From NCBI GenBank assembly GCA_963730995.1, contig CAVSUB010000001.1, forward strand, positions 868,001 through 932,000: a stretch of DNA of 64,000 nt. The letters run 5' to 3'. The DNA is from CAVSUB01 sp963730995 (GTDB taxonomy: Bacteria > Acidobacteriota > Vicinamibacteria > Vicinamibacterales > 2-12-FULL-66-21). Below are positions 26,825-35,456 of this stretch, piece after piece. Position 1 is the first letter of the stretch. Every line of letters starts with the position of its first letter. Made by a program: the position numbers and the translations under genes. Under the pieces are notes generated by a model. It searched no databases and had not been told where the DNA came from. It saw only the letters and a list, made by a program, of their open reading frames with translations.

Positions 26825-27637
26825 TCAGCCGACAGATGTGAACGCCCGCGCCAGGGCGCGCGCCCGCTCCTCGTCGATCGGGCCGGACCACACACCCGTC
26901 TGCTTGACGGACGATCCGACGATGAGCGCGTCGGCGTCAGCGTAGTCGTGGACGTTGCTGAGAGTAACGCCGGAACCGACGAGTGTGGGAACGCCCACTG
27001 AGCTCGCGACCGATCGCACCTCAGACGCGTCGGCCGGCTCGCCTGTGGCGATACCGGAGACAATCACGCCATCGACGAGAAAGAACTCGGCGGCCTTGGC
27101 TGTTTCGACGAGGCTGACGTCGGCCGTGAGCGCGTGGGCGGAATGCTTCTTCTTGATATCGGCGAAGACGCGAATGCGGTCCGCGCCGATGGCCCGGCGG
27201 TAGCGAAGCAGACGACCTGCGCTCGACTCGATGAGCCCCTCGTCCGCCACATGAGCGAACACAAAGCCCTCGACACGCACGAAGCTGGCGCCGCACGCCA
27301 GGGCGACCGCCATGGCGGCCTGATTGGCTCCTGCGAGCACCTGAATCCCGAGGGGCAATCTGGCGGCACGCTGCACCCCGAGACCGACCACCGCGAGCGC
27401 GGCGACTATCTCGGGGCCGACATCGCCCTTGAGATACGGGCGATCGAATGTGTTCTCGAGAACGAGACCGTGGAATCCCGCTGACGCGTACACGAGGGCA
27501 TCAGCGACCGCGGCCTCGACGAGCCCGTCGATAGTCCGATCGCTCGCCGGCGTACCCGGAAGTGCCGGGACGTGAACGACGCCGACGAGCGCACGCGGAA
27601 CCCCGAACAGGGCCTTGATGAGACCGGACGAATCCAT
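26825..27637 (-). CDS. btpA: BtpA/SgcQ family TIM-barrel protein
   Basis: ATG at 27637; 270 residues. Family features are GVVHVPALPGTPAS at the N-terminus, ENTFDRPYLKGDVGPEIVAALA, GIQVLAGANQAAMAVALA, SFVRVEGFVFAHVADEG and the phosphate-site region VPTLVGSGVTLSNV...DALIVGSSVKQTGVW. BtpA is named from cyanobacterial photosystem I biogenesis, but homologues are common in non-phototrophs and in nucleoside or sugar loci (SgcQ). Its function here is unknown. It is 24 bp from the upstream Gfo/Idh/MocA gene on the same strand, so an operon is likely. Confidence 0.88.
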   Translation of the reverse strand: MDSSGLIKALFGVPRALVGVVHVPALPGTPASDRTIDGLVEAAVADALVYASAGFHGLVLENTFDRPYLKGDVGPEIVAALAVVGLGVQRAARLPLGIQVLAGANQAAMAVALACGASFVRVEGFVFAHVADEGLIESSAGRLLRYRRAIGADRIRVFADIKKKHSAHALTADVSLVETAKAAEFFLVDGVIVSGIATGEPADASEVRSVASSVGVPTLVGSGVTLSNVHDYADADALIVGSSVKQTGVWSGPIDEERARALARAFTSVG

Positions 27638-27661
27638 CGCGACGACAGGAGGCGGCCGGCT

Positions 27662-29041
27662 CTACGTCAGGACCTTCGGCACGACGAACGGCGCGCGATA
27701 GGCGCGCGTCAGCATCTCGTTGGCCTCCTTGTCGCCGACGCACGTCATCGTCTTCTGATCCCAGTGAATGGTGCGTCCGACGCGGTAGCTGATGTTCGCC
27801 AGGTGCATCAGGTTGCAGGACAGCGCCCCTTCTTCGACTTCCGCGTTCAAGTCCTGCCGCTTGCGGCTTCGAACGGCGTCGATGAAATTGGCGTAGTGTT
27901 CGTCCCCCTTGCTCGCGGTCGGCCCGGGGGTCTGGTCCTTCCCCATGAACGAGTAGTACTTGTTGTAGTTGTCGATGACGAGGTAACCCTTCGAGCCGTA
28001 GAACTGATTGCCGATCGTGTTGCCGGGTTTCTCGCCGTTGATGCCGGCTTCGTGGGGCGACATCCAGTGCCGCACCTCGAAGGTCATCATCTTCTTCTTG
28101 CCGGCGACGTCGAACTCGAAGGACGCCGACAGCGTATTGGGCGTCTCCTGGTCGTCGTCGAACATGAACTTACCGCCGATGGCGCTGACCTTGGTCGGAT
28201 GCGTCACACCCAGTCCCCATCGCGCGATATCGACCTCGTGGATGCCCTGGTTGCCGAGGTCGCCGTTCCCGGTGTCCCAGTACCAATGCCAGTTGTAGTG
28301 GAAGCGATTGCGGTTGAACGCGCGCTTCGGCGCGGGACCGAGCCACAGATCGTAGTCGACCTTCGAGAGGTACTGCGTGTCGTACGTCGGTTCGTAGGAC
28401 GTCGATCCGTAGGTCAGCGCGAACTTCTCGCCGGGAGCCATCGGGCCGTCGGGGTACTTGCCGATCCCGTCACGCCACTTGTAACAGAGACCGCGGGCCA
28501 TGTAGACCTCGCCGAACTCGCCCGACTTCAGACGCTCGACGCCTTCCTGCAGTGCGGGTGAGGATCGGCTCTGACTCCCCTGCTGGACGATGCGGTTGTG
28601 CTTTCTCGCGGCAGCGACGATCTGCTGCGATTCGAAGACGTTGTGCGAGCACGGCTTCTCGACGTACACGTCCTTGCCCGCCTGGCACGCCCAGATCGTC
28701 TGCAGCGTGTGCCAATGATTCGGCGTGGCCAGCGATACGGCGTCGATGGACTTGTCTTCGAGCAGCTTACGGAAGTCGACATAGGTGGCCGGCTTCTTCA
28801 GCCCTTTCGACTCGAGGGTCGCCAGCTTGGTGGCGATGTGGGCCTCATCGACGTCGCATAAGGCCACAATTTCGACATTGGGGACCTTCGGCCAGCCTGC
28901 CACATGGCTGCCTCCCCGCCCGCCGCAGCCCACGACCGCGACCCGGACCGTCTCGTTCGGGCTTGCCAGACCATGAGTCGCCGCGCCGCCGGCCAGCACG
29001 GCCGTGCTCATCAGGAAATGTCGTCGATTCATGTGTGTCAT
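27662..29041 (-). CDS. Gfo/Idh/MocA family oxidoreductase, Tat-exported
   Basis: ATG at 29041 (an internal ATG at 29032 is possible), with GAGGGA upstream. Twin-arginine signal NRRHFLMSTAVLAGGAA. The Rossmann site (VAVVGCGGRGGSH) and the EKP motif (VYVEKPCSHNV) are clear, followed by the typical bacteroidete/acidobacterial C-terminal domain (NWHWYWDTGNGDLGNQGIHEVD). 459 residues. Exported members of this group are thought to carry tightly bound NAD(P) and act on sugars or glycosides outside the cytoplasm. Confidence 0.92.
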   Translation of the reverse strand: MTHMNRRHFLMSTAVLAGGAATHGLASPNETVRVAVVGCGGRGGSHVAGWPKVPNVEIVALCDVDEAHIATKLATLESKGLKKPATYVDFRKLLEDKSIDAVSLATPNHWHTLQTIWACQAGKDVYVEKPCSHNVFESQQIVAAARKHNRIVQQGSQSRSSPALQEGVERLKSGEFGEVYMARGLCYKWRDGIGKYPDGPMAPGEKFALTYGSTSYEPTYDTQYLSKVDYDLWLGPAPKRAFNRNRFHYNWHWYWDTGNGDLGNQGIHEVDIARWGLGVTHPTKVSAIGGKFMFDDDQETPNTLSASFEFDVAGKKKMMTFEVRHWMSPHEAGINGEKPGNTIGNQFYGSKGYLVIDNYNKYYSFMGKDQTPGPTASKGDEHYANFIDAVRSRKRQDLNAEVEEGALSCNLMHLANISYRVGRTIHWDQKTMTCVGDKEANEMLTRAYRAPFVVPKVLT

Positions 29042-29191
29042 GTCGTGTCCCTCACCCCGAGGCAGTGATTCTCGCATAGGTCCCGGAAAACCGCAGCCCG
29101 TGGTCGAACCCCGCCATTTCTATCGATTCTGCAGCCAGTGCAGGAGGAGCCATGCGCATTGGATCCAGCCCGGCATTACAATCGCCGCAAC

Positions 29192-31792
29192 ATGTCCCTG
29201 GGCGTGAGCACGCGAATCGGCCCCTACGAAATCGTGGCCAGCATCGGCTCCGGAGGGATGGGTGAGGTCTTTCGAGCCAGGGATTCGCGGCTCGACCGGC
29301 TGGTGGCGATCAAGGTTCTGACCGCAGCCCGGGGGCTCGAACAAGTACATCTCGATCGTTTCACACGTGAGGCGCGCGCGATCGCGCGCCTGAATCACCC
29401 CGCCATCTGCACGCTCTACGACGTCGGCGATCAGGACGGCGTCCCCTTCCTGGTCATGGAGTTGCTCGAAGGCGAAACGCTCGCCGATTCGCTGGAGGCC
29501 GGTTCTCTTGCCGTCGAACGGGCCCTGGTCATCGCGACGCAGATCGCCGAAGCGCTCGACGCGGCGCACGCCAAGGGCGTGATCCATCGCGACCTCAAGC
29601 CAGGGAACGTGATGCTCACGCCTTCGGGTGTGAAACTGCTGGATTTCGGCCTCGCGAAGCTTCGCGACAGAGAGTACGGCGATGGCGCGACGGAGCCAAC
29701 GAAGAGCCTTCAGCTGACCGGCGACGGAGACCTGCTCGGGACGCTGCCGTACATGGCGCCCGAACAGATCGAGGGAGAAGAAGTCGACACACGGACCGAC
29801 ATCTTCTCGTTCGGCGTACTCCTGTACGAAATGATCACCGGCGGCCGTCCGTTTTCCGGAAGCACGCGCTCGGCGCTGATCGCCGCCATCGTCAAGGCCG
29901 ACCCCTTACCGCCATCGAGCTCCCGCCCTGGAATTTCGCCGGCGCTCGAGAGAGCGGTCGATCGTTGTCTCGCGAAAGACCGGAAGGATCGCTGGCAGAC
30001 GGCTCGCGACCTGTCCGCAGAGTTGCGCTGGATCGCCGCAGGCGAGCCCGGCCTGCGCGCGACGCCGAGGCTGACGCGTCGAATACCCTGGCGAATCGTG
30101 GGCTTCAGCCTCGCCATCGCGACAACCATCGGAAGCCTCGTCCTTGCCGGGAGAACCGCGCTCGCGCCGCACGGTGCGGCCGTCGCCCTGTACACGCGGG
30201 TGACCTTTCGGAATGGCGCCGTCTCCTCAGCACGATTTACGCCTGACGGGCAGAGCTTCGTGTACAGCGCGAGTTGGGAAGGGCGTCCGTACAACGTCTT
30301 TCTTGCGCGCTCCGGAAGCCCCGATGCGCGCGACCTTTCGCTGGAGGCGGGAAAGATCCTCTCAATCTCGCGGTCGGGCGACATGGCGCTGCTGTTCGGG
30401 CCCCAGAACATCGTGCGAGCGTTTGGCGCTCGAACGCTGGCGCGGGTTCCGATGGCCGGCGGCGCGCGACGCGATCTGCTCGACGGGATCGTGGACGCCG
30501 ACTGGATCGCCGGAACGAACGATCTCGCTGTGATACGAGACCCGGGGGGCGGCCGTCCATGGAGAGTAGAGTTCCCGGCCGGAACGCTCGTCCATGAGGC
30601 GCGCGCCGCATGGTCGCTGCGTGTCTCGCCCGACGGAACGCGTGTGGCCTTCTTCGAGGGACCGGGGCTGTTTTCGACCGAGCCCGAGTCGATGGTGACG
30701 GTGATCGATCGGTCCGGCCGTAAGACGACGGTGTCCAGACATTGGGCAGGCATCGGGCTCGCCTGGGCCAGATCGACAGGCGAAATCTGGTTCACCGGCA
30801 CAGACGGCGGCCCTCAAGCGCCGTGGCTCCATGCGGTGTCACTGGCTGGAGTCGAACGGATCGTTCAGCGCGCACCCGACTGGCTCATGCTCCATGACAT
30901 CTCTGCGGACGGTCGAGTCCTGCTCTCTCGAAATAGCGTGCGGGTCAACATCGCCTGCCAGCCGCCGGGCGAACTGAAGGAACGTGATTTCAGCTGGGGG
31001 TTGGGAGCCACGGTCCGCGGATTGTCTGCCGACGGCCGAACGCTCATCTTCACTGAGATCCTCGGGAATGATTTCAAGTCCAGCATCGGGCTCGTCTATC
31101 GCCGGCACATTGACGGATCGCCGGCGGTGCCGCTGGGCGAGGGGTACGCGAACGCGCTGTCGCCGGACGGCAAGTGGGTGCTGGCCTGGCTGAAGGACAG
31201 CCTCATGCTCCTGCCGACTGGCGCCGGCTCTGTCGTGACGCTCCCAAAGGGTAATCTGGCAGAAGTCGGCGGCGCTTCCTGGTTGGGCGACTCGAAGCAC
31301 ATCGTGTTCACAGGCGACACGGGCAACGGCAAACCTCGCGGTCACGTGCAGGAGATCCCCAACGGCATTCCTCGCGCCATCACGGCTGAAGGTGTCGCGC
31401 TCGCGGTTAAAGCCGCGGCACGTGACGAGCAAACAGTGCTGGGCCGATCGGCCGGTCACTGGCTTCTCTATCCCGTGAACGGAGGCTCCCCCCAGTCCGT
31501 GCCGGGGATCATCGACACCGACGTCCCCATTCAATGGAGTCAGAACGGCGACGTACTCTATGTCGCAGACAACGCCGATGGACGAACCGGGCCCGGCCAG
31601 CCGACTATTCAGATCTTCCGCGTCGAGGTCGCCTCCGGCCGCCGGACGCCGTGGAGAACCTTGACACCGCTGGATCCGGTGGGTGTCGAAATCGATCGGG
31701 GCTCAGTGGTCATGACCGCCGACGGCCAGTCGTATTGCTACTCCTTCCTGCGCCGCCTCGGCGATCTGTTCGTTGCGGACGGACTCAAGTGA
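29192..31792 (+). CDS. Ser/Thr protein kinase with C-terminal beta-propeller
   Basis: ATG at 29192. The kinase domain (about 10-280) has the Gly loop IGSGGMGEVF, the Lys in VAIKVL (K41), HRDLKPGNVM, DFGLAKL and MAPEQIEGEEVDTRTDIFSFGVLLYE. A TM helix near 310-330 (IVGFSLAIATTIGSLVLAG) places the rest outside the cytoplasm. That part consists of PD40/WD40-like repeats (FTPDGQSFVYSASWEG, LSPDGKWVLAW). 866 residues. The propeller is the likely sensor. The stop overlaps the start of the winged-helix/FHA gene by four bases (GTGA), so the two products are probably made together. Confidence 0.93.
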   Translation: MSLGVSTRIGPYEIVASIGSGGMGEVFRARDSRLDRLVAIKVLTAARGLEQVHLDRFTREARAIARLNHPAICTLYDVGDQDGVPFLVMELLEGETLADSLEAGSLAVERALVIATQIAEALDAAHAKGVIHRDLKPGNVMLTPSGVKLLDFGLAKLRDREYGDGATEPTKSLQLTGDGDLLGTLPYMAPEQIEGEEVDTRTDIFSFGVLLYEMITGGRPFSGSTRSALIAAIVKADPLPPSSSRPGISPALERAVDRCLAKDRKDRWQTARDLSAELRWIAAGEPGLRATPRLTRRIPWRIVGFSLAIATTIGSLVLAGRTALAPHGAAVALYTRVTFRNGAVSSARFTPDGQSFVYSASWEGRPYNVFLARSGSPDARDLSLEAGKILSISRSGDMALLFGPQNIVRAFGARTLARVPMAGGARRDLLDGIVDADWIAGTNDLAVIRDPGGGRPWRVEFPAGTLVHEARAAWSLRVSPDGTRVAFFEGPGLFSTEPESMVTVIDRSGRKTTVSRHWAGIGLAWARSTGEIWFTGTDGGPQAPWLHAVSLAGVERIVQRAPDWLMLHDISADGRVLLSRNSVRVNIACQPPGELKERDFSWGLGATVRGLSADGRTLIFTEILGNDFKSSIGLVYRRHIDGSPAVPLGEGYANALSPDGKWVLAWLKDSLMLLPTGAGSVVTLPKGNLAEVGGASWLGDSKHIVFTGDTGNGKPRGHVQEIPNGIPRAITAEGVALAVKAAARDEQTVLGRSAGHWLLYPVNGGSPQSVPGIIDTDVPIQWSQNGDVLYVADNADGRTGPGQPTIQIFRVEVASGRRTPWRTLTPLDPVGVEIDRGSVVMTADGQSYCYSFLRRLGDLFVADGLK

Positions 31793-32448
31793 GCGTCCGC
31801 GTGGCGTTCGGCGAGTTCGTCCTGGATCCGGACGCACGCGAAGTCCGGCGGGGATCCGATGCGGTCCCGCTCTCACCAAAGGCGTACCAGCTCCTCGAGG
31901 TCCTCATCGGCAATCGCCCAAAGGCGCTGTCGAAAATAGAGCTGCAGGAACGCCTCTGGCCCGACACCTTCGTGGTCGAGAAGAACCTCGTGAACCTCGT
32001 GGCCGAGATTCGGGCCGCCCTCGGCGACGATCCGTCTCACGCGCGATTCGTGCGGACGGTCCCTCGTTTTGGCTACGCCTTTCGGGAAGCTGGCGCCGTG
32101 TCGAATCCCACGACTGTGCCCCACGATCCGGGGGTCCAGTTCCGTCTGCGTTGGGCTCATGGCCGGACCGCGCTCAAAGACGGCACGCATCTGCTGGGCC
32201 GCGATCCTGACCTCGAGCTGTTCATCGACTCGCCGAGCGTGTCGCGACGCCACGCGCTGATTCGGATTTCCGGCGACGATGCGACCATCGAAGACCTCGG
32301 CAGCAAGAACGGCACATTCGTCGCCGACCGGTTCCTCGAGGGTCCCACACGGCTCGCCGACGGCGACATGATCCGCCTCGGCTCGGTCGAGTTGACGTTT
32401 ACCGTCGTGAGCGCTCGCAACTCGACGCGAACCGAGGTCCAGCGGTAG
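31789..32448 (+). CDS. Winged-helix DNA-binding / FHA domain protein
   Basis: GTG at 31789 overlaps the kinase stop. Residues about 1-100 are an OmpR/CadC-type winged helix (FVLDPDAREVRRG...LSPKAYQLLEVLI...LWPDTFVVEKNLVNLVAEIRAALGDD...TVPRFGYAF). Residues about 115-215 are an FHA domain with the phosphothreonine-binding residues (LLGRDPD, SVSRRHALI, LGSKNGTF). 219 residues with no receiver or TM helix. The likely role is a transcription factor controlled by binding to phosphothreonine, perhaps on the coupled kinase, or by being phosphorylated itself. Confidence 0.9.
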   Translation: MSVRVAFGEFVLDPDAREVRRGSDAVPLSPKAYQLLEVLIGNRPKALSKIELQERLWPDTFVVEKNLVNLVAEIRAALGDDPSHARFVRTVPRFGYAFREAGAVSNPTTVPHDPGVQFRLRWAHGRTALKDGTHLLGRDPDLELFIDSPSVSRRHALIRISGDDATIEDLGSKNGTFVADRFLEGPTRLADGDMIRLGSVELTFTVVSARNSTRTEVQR

Positions 32449-32561
32449 TGGAACCCAGTGGCTTGTATCTGCTGACTCAGTAGCGTTACGTCTGTAGTTC
32501 GGCCTCGATTTCGCAGTCGCGACAACGTAGCGGCTGCCACTGATTCAGGCGTTACATCCTG

Positions 32562-33053
32562 CTAGAGTGGTTCGACTTTGATGCGCGTTCCGGTCACCGT
32601 GCCGGTGTCCGACACGATCAACACGCCCGATGGATCGATCAGGTCGACCTGGAACACTCCGGTGAACTCATCTCCGCTTGGGGACAGCGTGACGGTCGCT
32701 CGGACCTTGCCCGTCGCGGCGAGAGTCCCATCCGGCGCACCGACCAGAGTGAAGAAGGTTATTGCGTACGTGAGGGGTCCTGTCTTCGTCCACCGGCCGA
32801 ATCCCGGTGTCTCCGTTGGAAACGGCAAAGAGTCAGAAGTGGTGTTGACGACCCCGCCGTCACTGCTGAAGGTCCCGAGACCGACGAACGCCGGCCGCTG
32901 CGTGGGTTGAACGGTATTGAACCACGCGCCGACGATTGTCTTCGGCTCATGCCCGGAGTCTTTCTCGTCCGCGGCGCCGCGGGCGAACGACGGCTGACTC
33001 AACGCCGTGAGTACGAGAGCCACCATGAAACGCCGTCTGAAGCTGCTACCCAT
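32562..33053 (-). CDS. Exported hypothetical protein, 163 aa
   Basis: ATG at 33053 (or GTG at 33056) after AAGGAGG. Sec signal peptide (RRRFMVALVLTALSQPSFA). The mature part is beta-rich with GAWFNTVQPTQRPAFVGLGTFSSDGG, GFGRWTKTGPLTYAITFFTLVG and GEFTGVF-like strands, the look of a small barrel. No named family can be assigned with confidence. The 112 bp to the left hold no gene. Confidence 0.65.
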   Translation of the reverse strand: MGSSFRRRFMVALVLTALSQPSFARGAADEKDSGHEPKTIVGAWFNTVQPTQRPAFVGLGTFSSDGGVVNTTSDSLPFPTETPGFGRWTKTGPLTYAITFFTLVGAPDGTLAATGKVRATVTLSPSGDEFTGVFQVDLIDPSGVLIVSDTGTVTGTRIKVEPL

Positions 33054-33154
33054 CACTCGCCTCCTTGAAAGGAATCGTTAGGACGAGCGTAGGCCTCGTA
33101 CTCAAGGAAGTCGCAGGCGCCGGGCAGGGATTCGGCAGGTTCGGCGATCCAACC

Positions 33155-34834
33155 TCACCGCATCGGGTTCGTGAGGTCCAGGTCCGATCGATCGAGGACG
33201 TTGTCCGCGCCGCCGACGCGGAACCACCGCCAGGCGTAGCCGTCCATGTCCATGTGATGCGTGCCGTCGTTGGCGGCCTTGCTGTGATGGCCGTCGAACA
33301 CCTCGACCAGCAGCCCGTCTCGCGGCGTTCCGATCTTGACCTTCACTTTCTGCTTCGAGCTGCTGAAGTTATGGAGCGTCACGAGTGACGTGTTGCGCCA
33401 GTCGTATCGCATCGCGAGCACTTCGGGAATGTTCGTGCGGAGGATGACGAAGTCGCCCCAGCTGATCTCCGGACATTCCTTGCGCGCGCGGATCATCCGC
33501 TCCGTCCAGTTCAGGAGCGACTGTGGATCGCGCCGCTGGTCCGCGACGTTCACCTTCTTGAAGCCGTAGGTCCTGTCGGAGATGACCGGCCGGACGACGC
33601 GGCGACCGCACGAGAATCCACCGTGCCTGCCGGCCGTCCACTGCATGGGCGTCCGCGCGCACTCCCGTTCCGGCAGCCGCAGGTCGTCGCCGATGCCGAT
33701 TTCGTCGCCGTATTGCATCATCGGCGTGCCAGGCAGCGAGAAAAGCAGGCTGAACGCGAGCTCGAGACGGCGCCGATCGTTTCCCAGCATCGGCGCCAGT
33801 CGTCGCCGGATCCCCCGATCGTAGAGCTGCATCCGCTTCTCGGGACCGAACGCATCGAAGACCATTTGCCGCTGATCCTCCGAGAGCCGTCCCAGATCCA
33901 GCTCGTCGTGGCTGCGGAGGAATTGCACCCACTGCGCGTTGCGTGGCCGCCGGCGCGTATCCTCGAGGGCTTTGATCAGCGGATCGATGTCACCCGTCGC
34001 CATCGCGTAGAAGAGGCGCTGGTTCACGGGAAAGTTGAGCATCATCTGGAGACGGTCGCCTTCGTTCCCGAAGTATTCCAGGCTCTCGTCCGGCGGCACG
34101 TTCGCCTCGGCCAGCATGATGGCTTCGCCCGAGCGCCACTGGAGAAAGTCGCGCATCTCCTTGAGCAGGTTGAAGTCGACCTGGTGCTCGATGCCGGCGC
34201 CCTTCTTCTCGATCAGGAACGGAACGGCGTCCATGCGGAACCCTGAGACACCCAACTGCAGCCAGAAGCCCATGATCTTCTGGATCTCGGCGCGCACGTA
34301 CGGATGCCAGGTGTTCAGGTCAGGCTGGTGATCGTAGAAGCGGTGGAAGTCGTACTTCTTCGCCCGCCGATCCCTCGTCCAGGTCGTCGTCTGCTGCCCT
34401 GGAAAGACGATGCCCTCTTTGTGATTCTTGGGACGGATGTCGGACCAGACATACCAGTCCCGGAAGAAGGACTTCGGGTTGGCGCGCGCCTGCTGGAACC
34501 ATGGCGAGTCAATCGACGTGTGGTTGACCACCAGGTCTACCAGCACGCGCATGCCGAGCCCGTCGGCGTGCTGCATGAAGGCGACGAAGTCGCCAAGCGA
34601 CCCATGTCTGTCGTTGACGCCATAGAAGTCGGCAACGTCGTACCCGTTGTCGCGGTTTGGTGACGGGTAGAACGGCTGGAGCCACACGCAGGTCACGCCG
34701 AGGCCCTGGAGGTAGTCCAGCCGGCGCATCAACCCTTCGAAATCGCCGATTCCATCGCCGTTCGCGTCCTGGTACTTCTCGACGTCGAGGCAGTAGATGA
34801 TGGCGTTCTTGTACCAAAGGTCGTCGAGAGACAT
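33155..34834 (-). CDS. GH13 alpha-amylase family protein, trehalose-synthase-like
   Basis: ATG at 34834 (MSLDDLWYKNAIIYCLDVEKYQD), the typical TreS-like start; the frame is open further upstream but without protein-like sequence. The GH13 motifs are in order: VDLVVNHTS, nucleophile Asp in GFRMDAVPF, acid Glu in LAEANVPPDE and the transition-state Asp in FLRSHDELD. A C-terminal beta domain follows. 559 residues matches trehalose synthase (maltose to trehalose), but a maltosidase or related transglycosidase is possible. No signal peptide, so cytoplasmic. Confidence 0.85.
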   Translation of the reverse strand: MSLDDLWYKNAIIYCLDVEKYQDANGDGIGDFEGLMRRLDYLQGLGVTCVWLQPFYPSPNRDNGYDVADFYGVNDRHGSLGDFVAFMQHADGLGMRVLVDLVVNHTSIDSPWFQQARANPKSFFRDWYVWSDIRPKNHKEGIVFPGQQTTTWTRDRRAKKYDFHRFYDHQPDLNTWHPYVRAEIQKIMGFWLQLGVSGFRMDAVPFLIEKKGAGIEHQVDFNLLKEMRDFLQWRSGEAIMLAEANVPPDESLEYFGNEGDRLQMMLNFPVNQRLFYAMATGDIDPLIKALEDTRRRPRNAQWVQFLRSHDELDLGRLSEDQRQMVFDAFGPEKRMQLYDRGIRRRLAPMLGNDRRRLELAFSLLFSLPGTPMMQYGDEIGIGDDLRLPERECARTPMQWTAGRHGGFSCGRRVVRPVISDRTYGFKKVNVADQRRDPQSLLNWTERMIRARKECPEISWGDFVILRTNIPEVLAMRYDWRNTSLVTLHNFSSSKQKVKVKIGTPRDGLLVEVFDGHHSKAANDGTHHMDMDGYAWRWFRVGGADNVLDRSDLDLTNPMR

Positions 34835-34907
34835 ATCTCGAGCGACCACTATGCAAGAGGCGTGACCACGCCGCCGCCGGGCGTTCGATTGAACTGCTGA
34901 CCTTACG

Positions 34908-35312
34908 CTACTCGAGGATTTTCCCGACCAGCCACAGGTGACCGAACGGGTCCACGACCGCACCCTGAAGCATCCGTCGAATCGGTCTCGGTCCGGTCGT
35001 GGTGTGCACATGTTCCTGGACCGGGCTGTGGCTGGACGCTCCGGCGGCGACGGCGCGTTCGTGCACCTTCGCGGGATCGTCGACGAACAGCTCGATCCGC
35101 ACCGTCGTGAACCCGACGGATCCAGGCCCACGAGTGCCATGAGGTGGCGACTCACTCGCGAGGAAGAACGGGGCATCGTCCACTGCCAGGCCGGCGACGA
35201 CGTGTCCGCCCCCGTCCACGTGCCATAACAGGGTCGCGCCGAAGGCACGCTTGTAGAACTCGATCGCCGCGCTGGCGTCGCTGACAGCCAGCATCGGAGA
35301 GATCTGCGTCAT
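34908..35312 (-). CDS. VOC (glyoxalase/bleomycin-resistance) family protein
   Basis: ATG at 35312; 134 residues. One PhnB-like VOC domain: MLAVSDASAAIEFYKRAFGATLLWHVDG at the start and GAVVDPFGHLWLVGKI at the end. The metal ligands are not all obvious. It stands 73 bp upstream of the GH13 gene on the same strand. Function unknown. Confidence 0.82.
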   Translation of the reverse strand: MTQISPMLAVSDASAAIEFYKRAFGATLLWHVDGGGHVVAGLAVDDAPFFLASESPPHGTRGPGSVGFTTVRIELFVDDPAKVHERAVAAGASSHSPVQEHVHTTTGPRPIRRMLQGAVVDPFGHLWLVGKILE

Positions 35313-35456
35313 CCTCTCACCCCATGAAGCCCAGGTTCGACGTCTGGAACCTGCCGATGTTCGGAAAGACTACTCGAAGCGGCGATTTTGGCTTTACAGA
35401 AGGACCTCCGTGAACAAGGATCGGGGCGCGACCTCCGACCATCCTGACCGAACAGC

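Noticed and set aside
33155..35248. 697-codon reading of the GH13 gene
   Set aside because: Residues before the ATG at 34834 overlap the VOC gene and lack protein features; MSLDDLWYKN is the family's normal start.
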